DNA of 40,738 bases, taken from NCBI GenBank assembly GCA_900539165.1, contig UQAZ01000015.1, forward strand, positions 1 through 40,738, in the 5' to 3' direction. The position numbers and the translations under genes were made by a program. The notes below the pieces were generated by a model, which worked only from the letters and a program-made list of their open reading frames with translations, did no database searches and was not told where the DNA came from. This DNA is from an uncultured Oscillospiraceae bacterium (lineage in GTDB: Bacteria > Bacillota > Clostridia > Oscillospirales > Acutalibacteraceae). How positions within the stretch are numbered: position 1 is the first letter of the stretch; each line of letters opens with the position of its first letter. Positions 5,238-12,264 of the stretch are shown piece after piece.

Positions 5238-6640
5238 ATGAAAAATAAATTAAAAATTGCAATATGCGTTGTAATGACTTGTGTATTTATGTTAATACCT
5301 TTTTCAGCTTTTGCTTATTATGACAACCCAAGCCCTAAGTTACTTGTAGATATTGCAAAAGGTTCTAATAAGGATATGTATTCTATTGGTAGCAGTCACT
5401 CCGCTATTTTGTGGGAAGAAAAAGACTATTTTTACCTTGTTGTAACTTCTATTGACCGTCCTTTTCGATGTGTTAGTTACGGCTCTGCTTTAGTTATTCC
5501 TCGTCCGTCTAATTTGAGTAATTTTGATTATCAAAAATACACATATCCTAAGAGCAACATATATGATGTTACTAATACAACTGTTACTTGCGTATCTGTT
5601 GCGTATAATGATTTTAAGATTGGCACGCCAACTAAAATTTTATACTCTAATCAAAATGTATATGGCGGTGGCTCAGGTGAACAGGTAGACACTTCAAAGG
5701 TTTTTTTTCAGCAAATGAACTCGGTTCCGAAAACCCCGGGGAATCGAGTTCCGCTGAATACGCAGTTATCCTCAATTCAATTAACGGGTACATTAAGCGA
5801 ATTGATAGCAATGTTGCCGATATTGTTACCAGTCTTAATAACTTTATTAGCGATACGAAAAGGTATTGGGTTTACACTGACGATTTTAAGAACAGCATAA
5901 ATATAATTAAAGATAGACTGTATCGAGTTGACGGCATTTATACTATTACATCAATTATCAGTGAAAATCTTAAAAGTGTTTTAAGTGAATTGAAAAAAAT
6001 TCCTGTTTTACTTTCTACTTTTCCTGATTATTTTCCTAATGAGTGGAGCGATATAGATATGCTTAATGGCTTTCGTAGTTTTTATTGGACTTTTTCCGAA
6101 AATGACTTTTCTGTGGTTCTTAAAAATGTTTTGTTAGATGTTCACGATGAGATTAATAAACAAGTTAATCCTGTGTCTGATGACAATAAAGCTAATTTTA
6201 ATTTAGCTTTGCAAGCTGTTAAAACTAATACATTTATCGGTTCAGCTTATGATGTAGTTGATACTTTTCCTAAAAAGATTGAATCTGCTCTTAATTCTGA
6301 TTCTCGTTCAGTTTTACAATTTAGTACTGCCGGTGTTAAGAATAGTTATTTCTCTTTACCGGCACGAACATATAGTATTGACTTCGGGTGGTATAAACCT
6401 TTCAAGGCTTATGGTGATGTTGTTGTCGGAGCTTTTATATATTTAGGTTTTGCTCTTGCATTTTTTAAGCGACTTCCTGAGATTATTCAAGGCTCTGGTG
6501 TTGTTTATAGTGGCTTTAATAATTTTGAAGAAAATCGAGATTTTATGAATTATGTCAAAGAAGAAAATCTTGATGTTGAATTTAATTTTCCTAAGGAACA
6601 AATTTCTATTTATAATGGTTCTAAATGGGAAGAGGTGTGA
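5238..6640 (+). CDS. Minor coat / adsorption protein with predicted programmed -1 frameshift
   Basis: Frame 0 (5238-5900, 220 aa) starts with a signal peptide ending SAFA|YY (residues 1-27), then an ectodomain, then a C-terminal tail closely matching the major coat protein (last 36 residues). The -1 frame is open from 5681 to 6640. It encodes a helical linker, a further domain and a C-terminal anchor (VVVGAFIYLGFALAFFKRLP), as in pIII-type proteins just upstream of pVI and pI genes. A slip at T_TTT_TTT (5702-5708) joins 157 and 310 codons into 467 aa. A separate start for the second frame is unlikely: the first candidate is a TTG at 5990 with a poor ribosome site and no signal peptide. Confidence 0.8.
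5702..5750 (+). promoter_or_regulatory. -1 frameshift signal: slippery heptamer plus stem-loop
   Basis: T_TTT_TTT at 5702-5708 lies in the frame required for -1 slippage. After a 9-nt spacer, AACTCGGTTCC (5718-5728) pairs with GGAATCGAGTT (5740-5750) over 11 bp with one G-U pair, around an 11-nt loop containing CCCCGG. AGG-rich sites at 5675-5685 upstream could act as an internal Shine-Dalgarno stimulator, as in dnaX. A T8 run could also promote transcriptional slippage. Confidence 0.72.
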
Positions 6641-6641
6641 T

Positions 6642-6875
6642 ATGTTAATTATTCAGTTGATTGAATTTATTGTTCAAGTTTTTGAGGGAACACATATTGA
6701 TGTTGCTGCCATTCTTCAGGGATTTGATGTTTTAGGTGAAGCTGTTGGATTTATAAGTTTTTTTATTCCTATGCAGCCTATTTTAACTTGTTTCGGTATT
6801 ATTGTTTTAACTTATGTATGGCGCTTGGTTGTTTCGTTTTTCAAAATGTTATGGTCTGTCATTCCGCTACTCTAA
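6642..6875 (+). CDS. pVI-like minor coat membrane protein
   Basis: The product is 77 aa from the ATG at 6642, which has GAGGTG upstream and overlaps nothing. It is very hydrophobic, with two probable membrane segments (about 30-45 and 50-70) and a final Trp-rich end (VSFFKMLWSVIPLL). The position between the pIII-like gene and the Zot/pI gene is that of gene VI in Ff phages. The stop codon lies inside the base of a large hairpin. Confidence 0.7.
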   Translation: MLIIQLIEFIVQVFEGTHIDVAAILQGFDVLGEAVGFISFFIPMQPILTCFGIIVLTYVWRLVVSFFKMLWSVIPLL

Positions 6876-6926
6876 GATTTGCCTTTTTATGGCTCGCTTG
6901 GCGAGCCTAAAAAGGCTCAGAGTAGC
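6866..6926 (+). repeat. Large extended hairpin between the pVI-like and Zot genes
   Basis: Three nested perfect stems are visible: GCTACTCT/AGAGTAGC (6866-6873, 6919-6926), GCCTTTTTA/TAAAAAGGC (6881-6889, 6908-6916) and GGCTCGC/GCGAGCC (6891-6897, 6901-6907) around a TTG loop. That makes 24 bp in all. No T-run follows, so it is not a standard terminator. It may be the packaging signal, an RNA processing site or an attenuator. The Zot ribosome site lies just outside it. Confidence 0.75.
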
Positions 6927-6946
6927 TTTGAAAGGAGTTTTTTACA

Positions 6947-7924
6947 ATGTTTAATATTTTATTTAAGTCTTTATTCAAATGCTTTTGGGTGCTTCTGAAA
7001 CCTTGCTTGTATGTTTTAATTCCTGTTTTCATTGTTTTTTCTGTTGCTTTTTTAATTGCATATGTTAATAAAAAGAAATCAGGAACTGCTCAGAGGAAAG
7101 TTATAGCTCATATAAATCCTAAGGCTGATGTATCTATTTTTACTAAGCTTTTTGTTTTGCTTCCTAAACAGTTTTGGAAAAATTATTACAATAAGGATAT
7201 AGGTGAATTCAGAGAACACGGAATTATTATGTTTACTGGCGCTCAGGGGCAGGGAAAGACGATAGCAGAAACTAAGTATTTAATGGATATGCAGTATTTA
7301 TATCCAAGTTGTCGAGTTAATACTAATTATGGTTATAAATATGAGGACGCTCCTATTGAATCGTGGCGTGATTTGGTTGATTATAATAATGGTAAAAAAG
7401 GTATTATATGTGCTATTGATGAATGCCAGAATTGGTTCAGCTCGTCAATGTCAAAAAACTTTCCGCCGCGAATGTTGGCTACCGTTACGCAGAACCGTAA
7501 GAATAAGCGTGTAATTATTATGTCTGCTCATTTCTTTATGGATGTTTCAAAGCCTATCCGTAAGCATTGTACCGAAGTCAGAGCCTGTCATACATTTTTA
7601 GGTTGCTTTACAGTTGTAAAACGCTGGAGACCTATAATGAGCGCTGAGGGTGATGTTATTAAAAAGAAAACATTAGGTTATTACTGTTTTGTACATAGTC
7701 AAGAGCTTTATGATGCCTATGATACATTAAGAGTTGTTAAAAATCTTTCCGCTGCGGGATTTGAATCTGATACTTGGGTTGATGATAACGAATATAATAA
7801 CGGCGGTAAGCTTGTCCCGGCTTCTCGTAGATTATCGCGTAAGCGTGATGTTGAGCGTGATGTTATGAATGCTATGGATAGTTGTTATTTACTAATGAAT
7901 AATAAAACAAAAGGGGATTTTTGA
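6947..7924 (+). CDS. Zot/pI-type phage assembly ATPase
   Basis: This 325-aa membrane ATPase should drive extrusion of the virion through the cell membrane. A hydrophobic segment at residues 12-40 precedes a P-loop domain with Walker A GAQGQGKT (98-105) and Walker B IICAIDE (153-159). The conserved ATVTQNRKNKRVIIMSAH block (about 180-197) follows. No second membrane segment or large extracellular C-terminal domain is seen. Ff pI and Vibrio Zot instead carry the ATPase first and the membrane span after it, so the topology here is reversed. The ribosome site is AAAGGAG. Confidence 0.9.
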   Translation: MFNILFKSLFKCFWVLLKPCLYVLIPVFIVFSVAFLIAYVNKKKSGTAQRKVIAHINPKADVSIFTKLFVLLPKQFWKNYYNKDIGEFREHGIIMFTGAQGQGKTIAETKYLMDMQYLYPSCRVNTNYGYKYEDAPIESWRDLVDYNNGKKGIICAIDECQNWFSSSMSKNFPPRMLATVTQNRKNKRVIIMSAHFFMDVSKPIRKHCTEVRACHTFLGCFTVVKRWRPIMSAEGDVIKKKTLGYYCFVHSQELYDAYDTLRVVKNLSAAGFESDTWVDDNEYNNGGKLVPASRRLSRKRDVERDVMNAMDSCYLLMNNKTKGDF

Positions 7925-7925
7925 A

Positions 7926-8156
7926 ATGACTGAAAAAGAGAAAACTAAGCTTTATGCGTATTATGTAAATAAGGACTTACGGCTTAATGATGATTATGTT
8001 ACATATGCCGATAGATATTTAATCAGGAAAGCTGACGAAATAGACCACCTTGAAAGTATTATAAGTATTGTACGCAAAAAAATGTTTAACGAAACTATGC
8101 TTGAAGTGTTCAGGCTTCTAAATATTCCGCCATTTAACAGGGAAAAAGAGGGGTAA
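7926..8156 (+). CDS. Last prophage gene, unknown function
   Basis: This 76-aa soluble, charged protein starts 2 nt after the Zot gene, and its stop codon lies within the operon terminator. It appears mostly helical (KADEIDHLESIISIVRKK near 35-52). No homologue is recognised. Coupling to the ATPase suggests a role in assembly or release, but this is inferred from position only. Confidence 0.6.
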   Translation: MTEKEKTKLYAYYVNKDLRLNDDYVTYADRYLIRKADEIDHLESIISIVRKKMFNETMLEVFRLLNIPPFNREKEG

Positions 8157-8172
8157 CACCCTCTTTTCTTTT
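8144..8172 (+). terminator. Terminator of the prophage structural operon
   Basis: AAAAGAG-GGGT pairs with ACCC-TCTTTT around an AAC loop, with one bulged G, and is followed by CTTTTTT. It overlaps the end of the 7926 gene and stops transcription just before the att/dif site. Confidence 0.75.
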
Positions 8173-8173
8173 T

Positions 8174-8198
8174 TGTTCTAATTTCGCAAAATTAATAT
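8174..8198 (+). repeat. Right attachment repeat (attR)
   Basis: This is the right copy of the 25-bp direct repeat, identical to 1093-1117. The match ends after the first base of the dif right arm. The crossover therefore lies within the shared left arm and core, as expected for Xer recombination. Confidence 0.8.
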
Positions 8199-8208
8199 TT
8201 TGCGAAAT
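8181..8208. other. dif: dif-like Xer recombination site, perfectly palindromic
   Basis: The arms ATTTCGCAAAA (8181-8191) and TTTTGCGAAAT (8198-8208) are exact inverted repeats flanking a 6-bp core TTAATA. The 11-6-11 layout is that of bacterial dif sites. Most dif sites have unequal arms for XerC and XerD. Perfect symmetry suggests that one recombinase binds both arms. The recombinase gene starts about 410 bp downstream. Confidence 0.82.
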
Positions 8209-8620
8209 ATAGGGGAGTGTGAAATGTGGAAAACGGGGCATTTGGTGTGGAAACGCTCAAATTTACGCATCCAAATGCATAATACAATTAGATATATAAT
8301 CGCTATAACTCACTAATGAATTAAGCAATAACATTTTAAATTTATAATCTACAACTTAGAACAACCTTACTTTTTACTTTGTGAACAAGCGTTTATAAGG
8401 GTTTGTATACTTTACGATTTTATATATAATGTATTCTACTTAATAATCTAATTATTTTTATACTCTATCACTTTATTAATTCGATTGAATAAATTTAACT
8501 CTTCTCCGGAGACGATAGAAATATTTTTTTGGAACAAAGCATTGATTTATTTGCTTCCCTTTGCTATTATAATATGTATATGGCAAAAGTTTTGCGAAAT
8601 TGGGAACTGAGGTGTTTGAA
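8209..8620 (+). promoter_or_regulatory. Intergenic region with the xer promoter and a second dif arm
   Basis: No gene is seen. A promoter with TTGATT (8542-8547), a 17-nt spacer and TATTAT (8565-8570) precedes the recombinase gene. An exact copy of the dif right arm (TTTTGCGAAAT) lies at 8590-8600 in the leader, with GCAAAA immediately to its left forming GCAAAA-G-TTTTGC. Xer binding there could autoregulate the gene. The rest is AT-rich without clear structure. Confidence 0.6.
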
Positions 8621-9595
8621 ATGAAACGAGAGGATATATCAAAGCTTCCGCAACTTGTTCAGGATTACTTAATCTATATTGAAGCTATTAAGGGACACAG
8701 CACTCTTTCTGTTATGGAATACGCAGGAGATTTGCGAACCTTTTTCAGATATATTTGCAGAGAAAAAGGACTTTGTCTAAAAGACGCCGAGGATGATGAA
8801 ATAGATTTAAGAGTTATTGATTTAGATGTGATTAAAACAATAACTCTTAATGACGCATACTCTTTTCTGATTTACTGCAAAAACATTCGTCACAACAATG
8901 AAACGACCAGAGCCAGACGAGTTATTTCAATACGACGATTTTTTGCATATTTGACTGATAATTTGGGACTTCTGCAAAACAATCCGATGAAAAATCTTGA
9001 AGCACCAAAAGTTAGAAAAGCACTTCCAAAGTATCTCACTCTTGAAGAATCAGAAAAATTACTATCTGTAATAAACGGACCAAATAAAGAACGAGATTTT
9101 GCTATAATTACCCTGTTTTTGAATTGCGGAATGAGACTTGCAGAGCTTGTTTCTATTGATTATACAGACATAAAATCGGACGGAACTCTTGTAATTACCG
9201 GTAAAGGAAACAAACAACGCACCGTTTACCTTAATCAAGCATGCGTTGATGCAATTACCGATTATATGAAAGTTCGACCGAACGATAAGGTTAAAGACAG
9301 AGCGTTATTTTTGAGTTCGAGATACCAACGAATTAATCAAAGAACCGTACAAATTATGGTTGAAAAGTATTTAGAAAAAGCCGGATTGGGCGGCAGAGGC
9401 TTGTCCGTGCATAAGCTCAGGCATACTGCGGCAACCCTAATGTACCAATACGGTAACGCAGATTTACTTGTATTAAAAGAAATACTCGGACACGAAAATC
9501 TCGGCACAACAGAAATTTATACCCACATCCAAAGTGATGCCGCTAAGCAAGCAACAGATATGAATCCGTTAGCAAACAATAAATCAAATTTCTAA
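8621..9595 (+). CDS. xerD: XerC/XerD-type tyrosine recombinase
   Basis: This 324-aa recombinase resolves chromosome dimers at dif and probably also integrates the neighbouring phage. All six catalytic residues are visible: Arg172 (NCGMRLAEL), Lys195 (GKGNKQR), His264 and Arg267 (HKLRH), His291 (LGHENLG) and Tyr300 (EIYTHI). The N-terminal SAM-like DNA-binding domain covers about residues 10-115. The ATG at 8621 is chosen over an upstream TTG because GAGGTG lies 6 nt before it. It is convergent with a SpoIIM-like gene with overlapping stops, a neighbourhood shared with Bacillus xerD (ripX). Whether a XerC partner exists elsewhere cannot be seen. Confidence 0.9.
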   Translation: MKREDISKLPQLVQDYLIYIEAIKGHSTLSVMEYAGDLRTFFRYICREKGLCLKDAEDDEIDLRVIDLDVIKTITLNDAYSFLIYCKNIRHNNETTRARRVISIRRFFAYLTDNLGLLQNNPMKNLEAPKVRKALPKYLTLEESEKLLSVINGPNKERDFAIITLFLNCGMRLAELVSIDYTDIKSDGTLVITGKGNKQRTVYLNQACVDAITDYMKVRPNDKVKDRALFLSSRYQRINQRTVQIMVEKYLEKAGLGGRGLSVHKLRHTAATLMYQYGNADLLVLKEILGHENLGTTEIYTHIQSDAAKQATDMNPLANNKSNF

Positions 9596-10200
9596 ATCGA
9601 AACAACTGAGTTTAGGAAAAATTCTATTGCGCTGTTCATTACTGCGACAATTACAACCGCAGCACCGTATATTATAAAATTCTTAAAGCAGGATTTTGCA
9701 GACTCTATCTCATCAAAATTTTGCTTAAATGTTGCTTGAAAGATTTTTTTGCTCAACTCCCCTGCTTTGTTAATAGCAAAAATCATTACTAAAATAAATG
9801 CGGAAATTTCAGGAGCGTTAAGTAAAAGCGAATAACCTATCCCCTTAACATTATACAAATTGTAATAATACGAAAGCTTAATGCTAACCTCAAATCCGCA
9901 TAAAAACGGAATAATATTTATAGTTGGATAACCAATTACGCTAAGCGCAAAGACTATGGTTAAAATATAAACACAAAGATACACTATAAGTTTTTGCAAA
10001 AAAATGTTTACGAAGCTTATGTTTTCTGAAATAACAAGCTTATCAAGTACCTCCTTGATTGCATCAGTATTAAGGCTCTTATATATTAAAGTTCCCGAAA
10101 GCAGACCGACGATATATATAATCACAATAATTATAAACTGCTTATTTTCAGAGATAATTTTTGCAATATCAATTTCATTTTTTACTTTCTTATTTTCCAT
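9592..10200 (-). CDS. spoIIM: SpoIIM-like membrane protein
   Basis: This 202-aa protein has about five hydrophobic segments and resembles stage II sporulation protein M (DUF95 family), which in endospore formers belongs to the peptidoglycan hydrolase complex driving engulfment. The central part (VIGYPTINIIPFLCGFEVS, about 88-106) fits the family's conserved IP...GF block. The location next to xerD agrees with Bacillus gene order. Similarity is moderate, so a related but non-sporulation function remains possible. Confidence 0.7.
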   Translation of the reverse strand: MENKKVKNEIDIAKIISENKQFIIIVIIYIVGLLSGTLIYKSLNTDAIKEVLDKLVISENISFVNIFLQKLIVYLCVYILTIVFALSVIGYPTINIIPFLCGFEVSIKLSYYYNLYNVKGIGYSLLLNAPEISAFILVMIFAINKAGELSKKIFQATFKQNFDEIESAKSCFKNFIIYGAAVVIVAVMNSAIEFFLNSVVSI

Positions 10201-10202
10201 TT

Positions 10203-10592
10203 TTACACCTTAAATCCGGATTTATTCTTTTTAATTATCAATGATGAAAGTAATGAAGCAAATATAATGGTAACGATTTCTAATACGGTAAATATAATAT
10301 TCTTAATAGAAAAAGCATTTATTATAGTTAATATTATCAACAGGCTGTTTGACAGTATCGACATCATAAAAATATTATTGTTGATTTTGCCAACTGAGAT
10401 TATAGGCGTAAGAAGCGACACAATAAAAATTGTCGTTATTGAAAATACATTATAGTAAACAATATCTAAATCAAGGCATAGAATTATTTTTGAAAAAAGG
10501 AGCAGTAATGCCGTGGTCAGAAGTATTGACGATAAAACTGATTTTACTGCAAATTTTGTAAGTATATTATTGCTTTTAATAATTTTTTTCAT
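10203..10592 (-). CDS. Small four-span membrane protein, TIGR04086-like
   Basis: The product is 129 aa from the ATG at 10592. GGGGGA upstream of that ATG forms part of the yajC terminator hairpin, so a longer start at 10616 is not needed. Four hydrophobic segments fill almost the whole protein, and the end is basic (IIKKNKSGFKV). It resembles the TIGR04086 family of Firmicutes membrane proteins found near yajC. The family's function is unknown to me. It precedes spoIIM by 2 nt. Confidence 0.6.
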   Translation of the reverse strand: MKKIIKSNNILTKFAVKSVLSSILLTTALLLLFSKIILCLDLDIVYYNVFSITTIFIVSLLTPIISVGKINNNIFMMSILSNSLLIILTIINAFSIKNIIFTVLEIVTIIFASLLSSLIIKKNKSGFKV

Positions 10593-10635
10593 AAAAAAAT
10601 CCCCCGATCTATCCATTAAAGGATATTCGAGGGGT
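10593..10635 (-). terminator. Hairpin with T7 behind yajC
   Basis: On the minus strand, CCCC and GGGG arms (10631-10634 and 10602-10605) with an inner ATCC/GGAT stem are followed by T7. The hairpin may partly terminate the queA-tgt-yajC transcript. Its 3' arm holds the ribosome site of the next gene, so it could also limit that gene's translation. Confidence 0.6.
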
Positions 10636-10655
10636 TTGCTTTTTATTACAGACAG

Positions 10656-11057
10656 TTAGTCTTTTTTATCTTTGTTTTTCTTCTCGTTCTTTTTCTGAGC
10701 AGCAGCTTCTCTTGCCTTTTCAACTTCTTTTTTGTGCTGCTCGGTCTTTGTAATATTGGTATTAACAGCCCAACGCTGAATCTTCATCTTGTTTCTGTCG
10801 GCACCTGTTTCGATGATAAGATCCTCTTCACGAATTGTTACAACTCTGCCTACGATTCCGCCGATTGTAACGATTTCGTCACCGATTTCAAGAGAAGAAC
10901 GCATTTCCTGTTCTTCCTTTTGACGCTTCTTCTGAGGTCTGATCATCATAAAGTACATTGTAGCAAACAAAAGAAGCATAAGAATAATGTATTGAACGGT
11001 ACCGCCTTTTCCGCCGGTAGCATCCATTGTTTGGTTAAACATTAAGATAAAATCCAT
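10656..11057 (-). CDS. yajC: YajC, preprotein translocase accessory subunit
   Basis: This 133-aa protein has one N-terminal membrane segment (about 21-40) followed by MMIRPQKKRQKEEQEMRSSLEIGDEIVTIGG in two blocks, the hallmark of YajC, which associates with SecDF at the translocon. The C-terminal 35 residues are a Lys/Glu-rich tail, longer than in most homologues. It lies downstream of tgt and queA, the widespread queA-tgt-yajC order. No secD or secF is visible here. Confidence 0.92.
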   Translation of the reverse strand: MDFILMFNQTMDATGGKGGTVQYIILMLLLFATMYFMMIRPQKKRQKEEQEMRSSLEIGDEIVTIGGIVGRVVTIREEDLIIETGADRNKMKIQRWAVNTNITKTEQHKKEVEKAREAAAQKKNEKKNKDKKD

Positions 11058-11122
11058 ATTTTTTCTCCTTAAATTAAATTCATTTTATTATATAATACAT
11101 AGTAACTAATTGCAAGTTAAAT

Positions 11123-12256
11123 TTATATTCTTGTATCAAGTTTTACACAATATTCATTTTTATAATCACCAAAGCTGTTGTTTTCTATGTTTTCTCTAAT
11201 TTCACTCATAAGATTGTTGTAAAAATAAAGATTGTGCATTACTGCAAGTCTCATACCGAGCATTTCACCTGCTTTTAGTAAGTGTCTTACATAAGCTCTT
11301 GAGAAATTCTTACAGGTCGGACAGTTGCATTCCTCGTCAATAGGGTGATCGTCAAGAATATACTTGGCATTGTTTATATTTATTACGCCTTTTTTAGTAA
11401 ATAACTGTCCGTGTCTCGCATTTCTCGCAGGCATAACGCAGTCAAAAAGGTCTACTCCCCTGCTGACGCCTTCGATAATATTTCCCGGAGTTCCTACTCC
11501 CATTAAATATCTTGGCTTGTTTTCGGGCGCAAAAGGAGTAACAGCGGAAATAATACGATACATATCTTCCTTAGGCTCACCTACGGCAAGTCCGCCGATA
11601 GCGTATCCGTCTAAATCAAGCTTTGCAATTTCTTTCATATGCTCCACTCTTAAATCGTCGAAGGTGCAACCCTGATTAATACCGAAAAGCATTTGATTTT
11701 TATTAATCGTTTCAGGCAACGAGTTAAGTCTGTCCATTTCTTTTTTTGAACGCTCAAGCCATCTGAGAGTTCTTTGGCAAGAAGCTTTTGAATACTCATA
11801 TTTAGCAGGGTTTTCTACACATTCATCAAAAGCCATTGCAATGGTACTGCCTAAATTTGACTGAATACGCATACTTTCCTCAGGTCCCATAAATATTTTT
11901 CTTCCGTCAATATGAGAATTGAAAGTAACACCCTCTTCGGTTATTTTATTAAGCTTAGCAAGTGAAAAGACCTGAAATCCGCCCGAATCCGTAAGAATCG
12001 GTCTGTCCCAATTTGTAAATTTATGCAGTCCTCCGAGCTGTGCAACCCTGTCATCACCGGGTCTTACATGAAGATGATATGTATTGCAAAGCATTACCTG
12101 TGCGCCGACTTCTTTTAAGTCAACAGTCGAAAGACCGCCTTTAATCGCTGCCACGGTAGCAACATTCATAAAACATGGAGTTTGTACCGTACCGTGTACG
12201 GTTTCAAATTCACCTCGTCTTGCATTTCCTTCTTTTTTTAACAGTTTATATGCCAT
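11123..12256 (-). CDS. tgt: Queuine/preQ1 tRNA-guanine transglycosylase
   Basis: This 377-aa enzyme exchanges guanine 34 for preQ1 in tRNAs with GUN anticodons. Visible family features are the LTDSGGFQVFSL block containing the conserved Asp (about 88-99), GGLAVGEPKEDMY (about 221-233), the LMGVGTPGNIIEGV block, and the zinc site CNCPTC with a later Cys/His (about 308-334). The length is normal. It follows queA by 8 nt, and the two steps act in sequence. Confidence 0.96.
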   Translation of the reverse strand: MAYKLLKKEGNARRGEFETVHGTVQTPCFMNVATVAAIKGGLSTVDLKEVGAQVMLCNTYHLHVRPGDDRVAQLGGLHKFTNWDRPILTDSGGFQVFSLAKLNKITEEGVTFNSHIDGRKIFMGPEESMRIQSNLGSTIAMAFDECVENPAKYEYSKASCQRTLRWLERSKKEMDRLNSLPETINKNQMLFGINQGCTFDDLRVEHMKEIAKLDLDGYAIGGLAVGEPKEDMYRIISAVTPFAPENKPRYLMGVGTPGNIIEGVSRGVDLFDCVMPARNARHGQLFTKKGVININNAKYILDDHPIDEECNCPTCKNFSRAYVRHLLKAGEMLGMRLAVMHNLYFYNNLMSEIRENIENNSFGDYKNEYCVKLDTRI

Positions 12257-12264
12257 AGTTTCTC

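Larger units (their letters stand above)
1093..8198 (+). mobile_element. Filamentous phage (inovirus) prophage integrated at dif
   Basis: The element is bounded by identical 25-bp repeats at 1093-1117 and 8174-8198, so one unit is 7,081 bp, within the inovirus size range. It encodes a Zot/pI-type ATPase, a very short single-span coat protein, a signal-peptide minor coat protein, a pVI-like protein, a Rep_trans initiator, a candidate ssDNA-binding protein and an XRE repressor. The modules run replication, structure, assembly, as in other inoviruses. It has no integrase. Since the repeats are dif half-sites, I infer that it integrates with the host Xer recombinase. It looks intact, apart from a frameshift in rep that may be programmed. 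Confidence 0.88.

Noticed and set aside
5990..6640. A separate gene starting at TTG 5990 instead of a frameshift product
   Set aside because: The frame is open much further upstream, to 5681, with sensible protein sequence. The TTG lacks a good ribosome site, and the product would lack a signal peptide although its end looks like a membrane-anchored coat protein.
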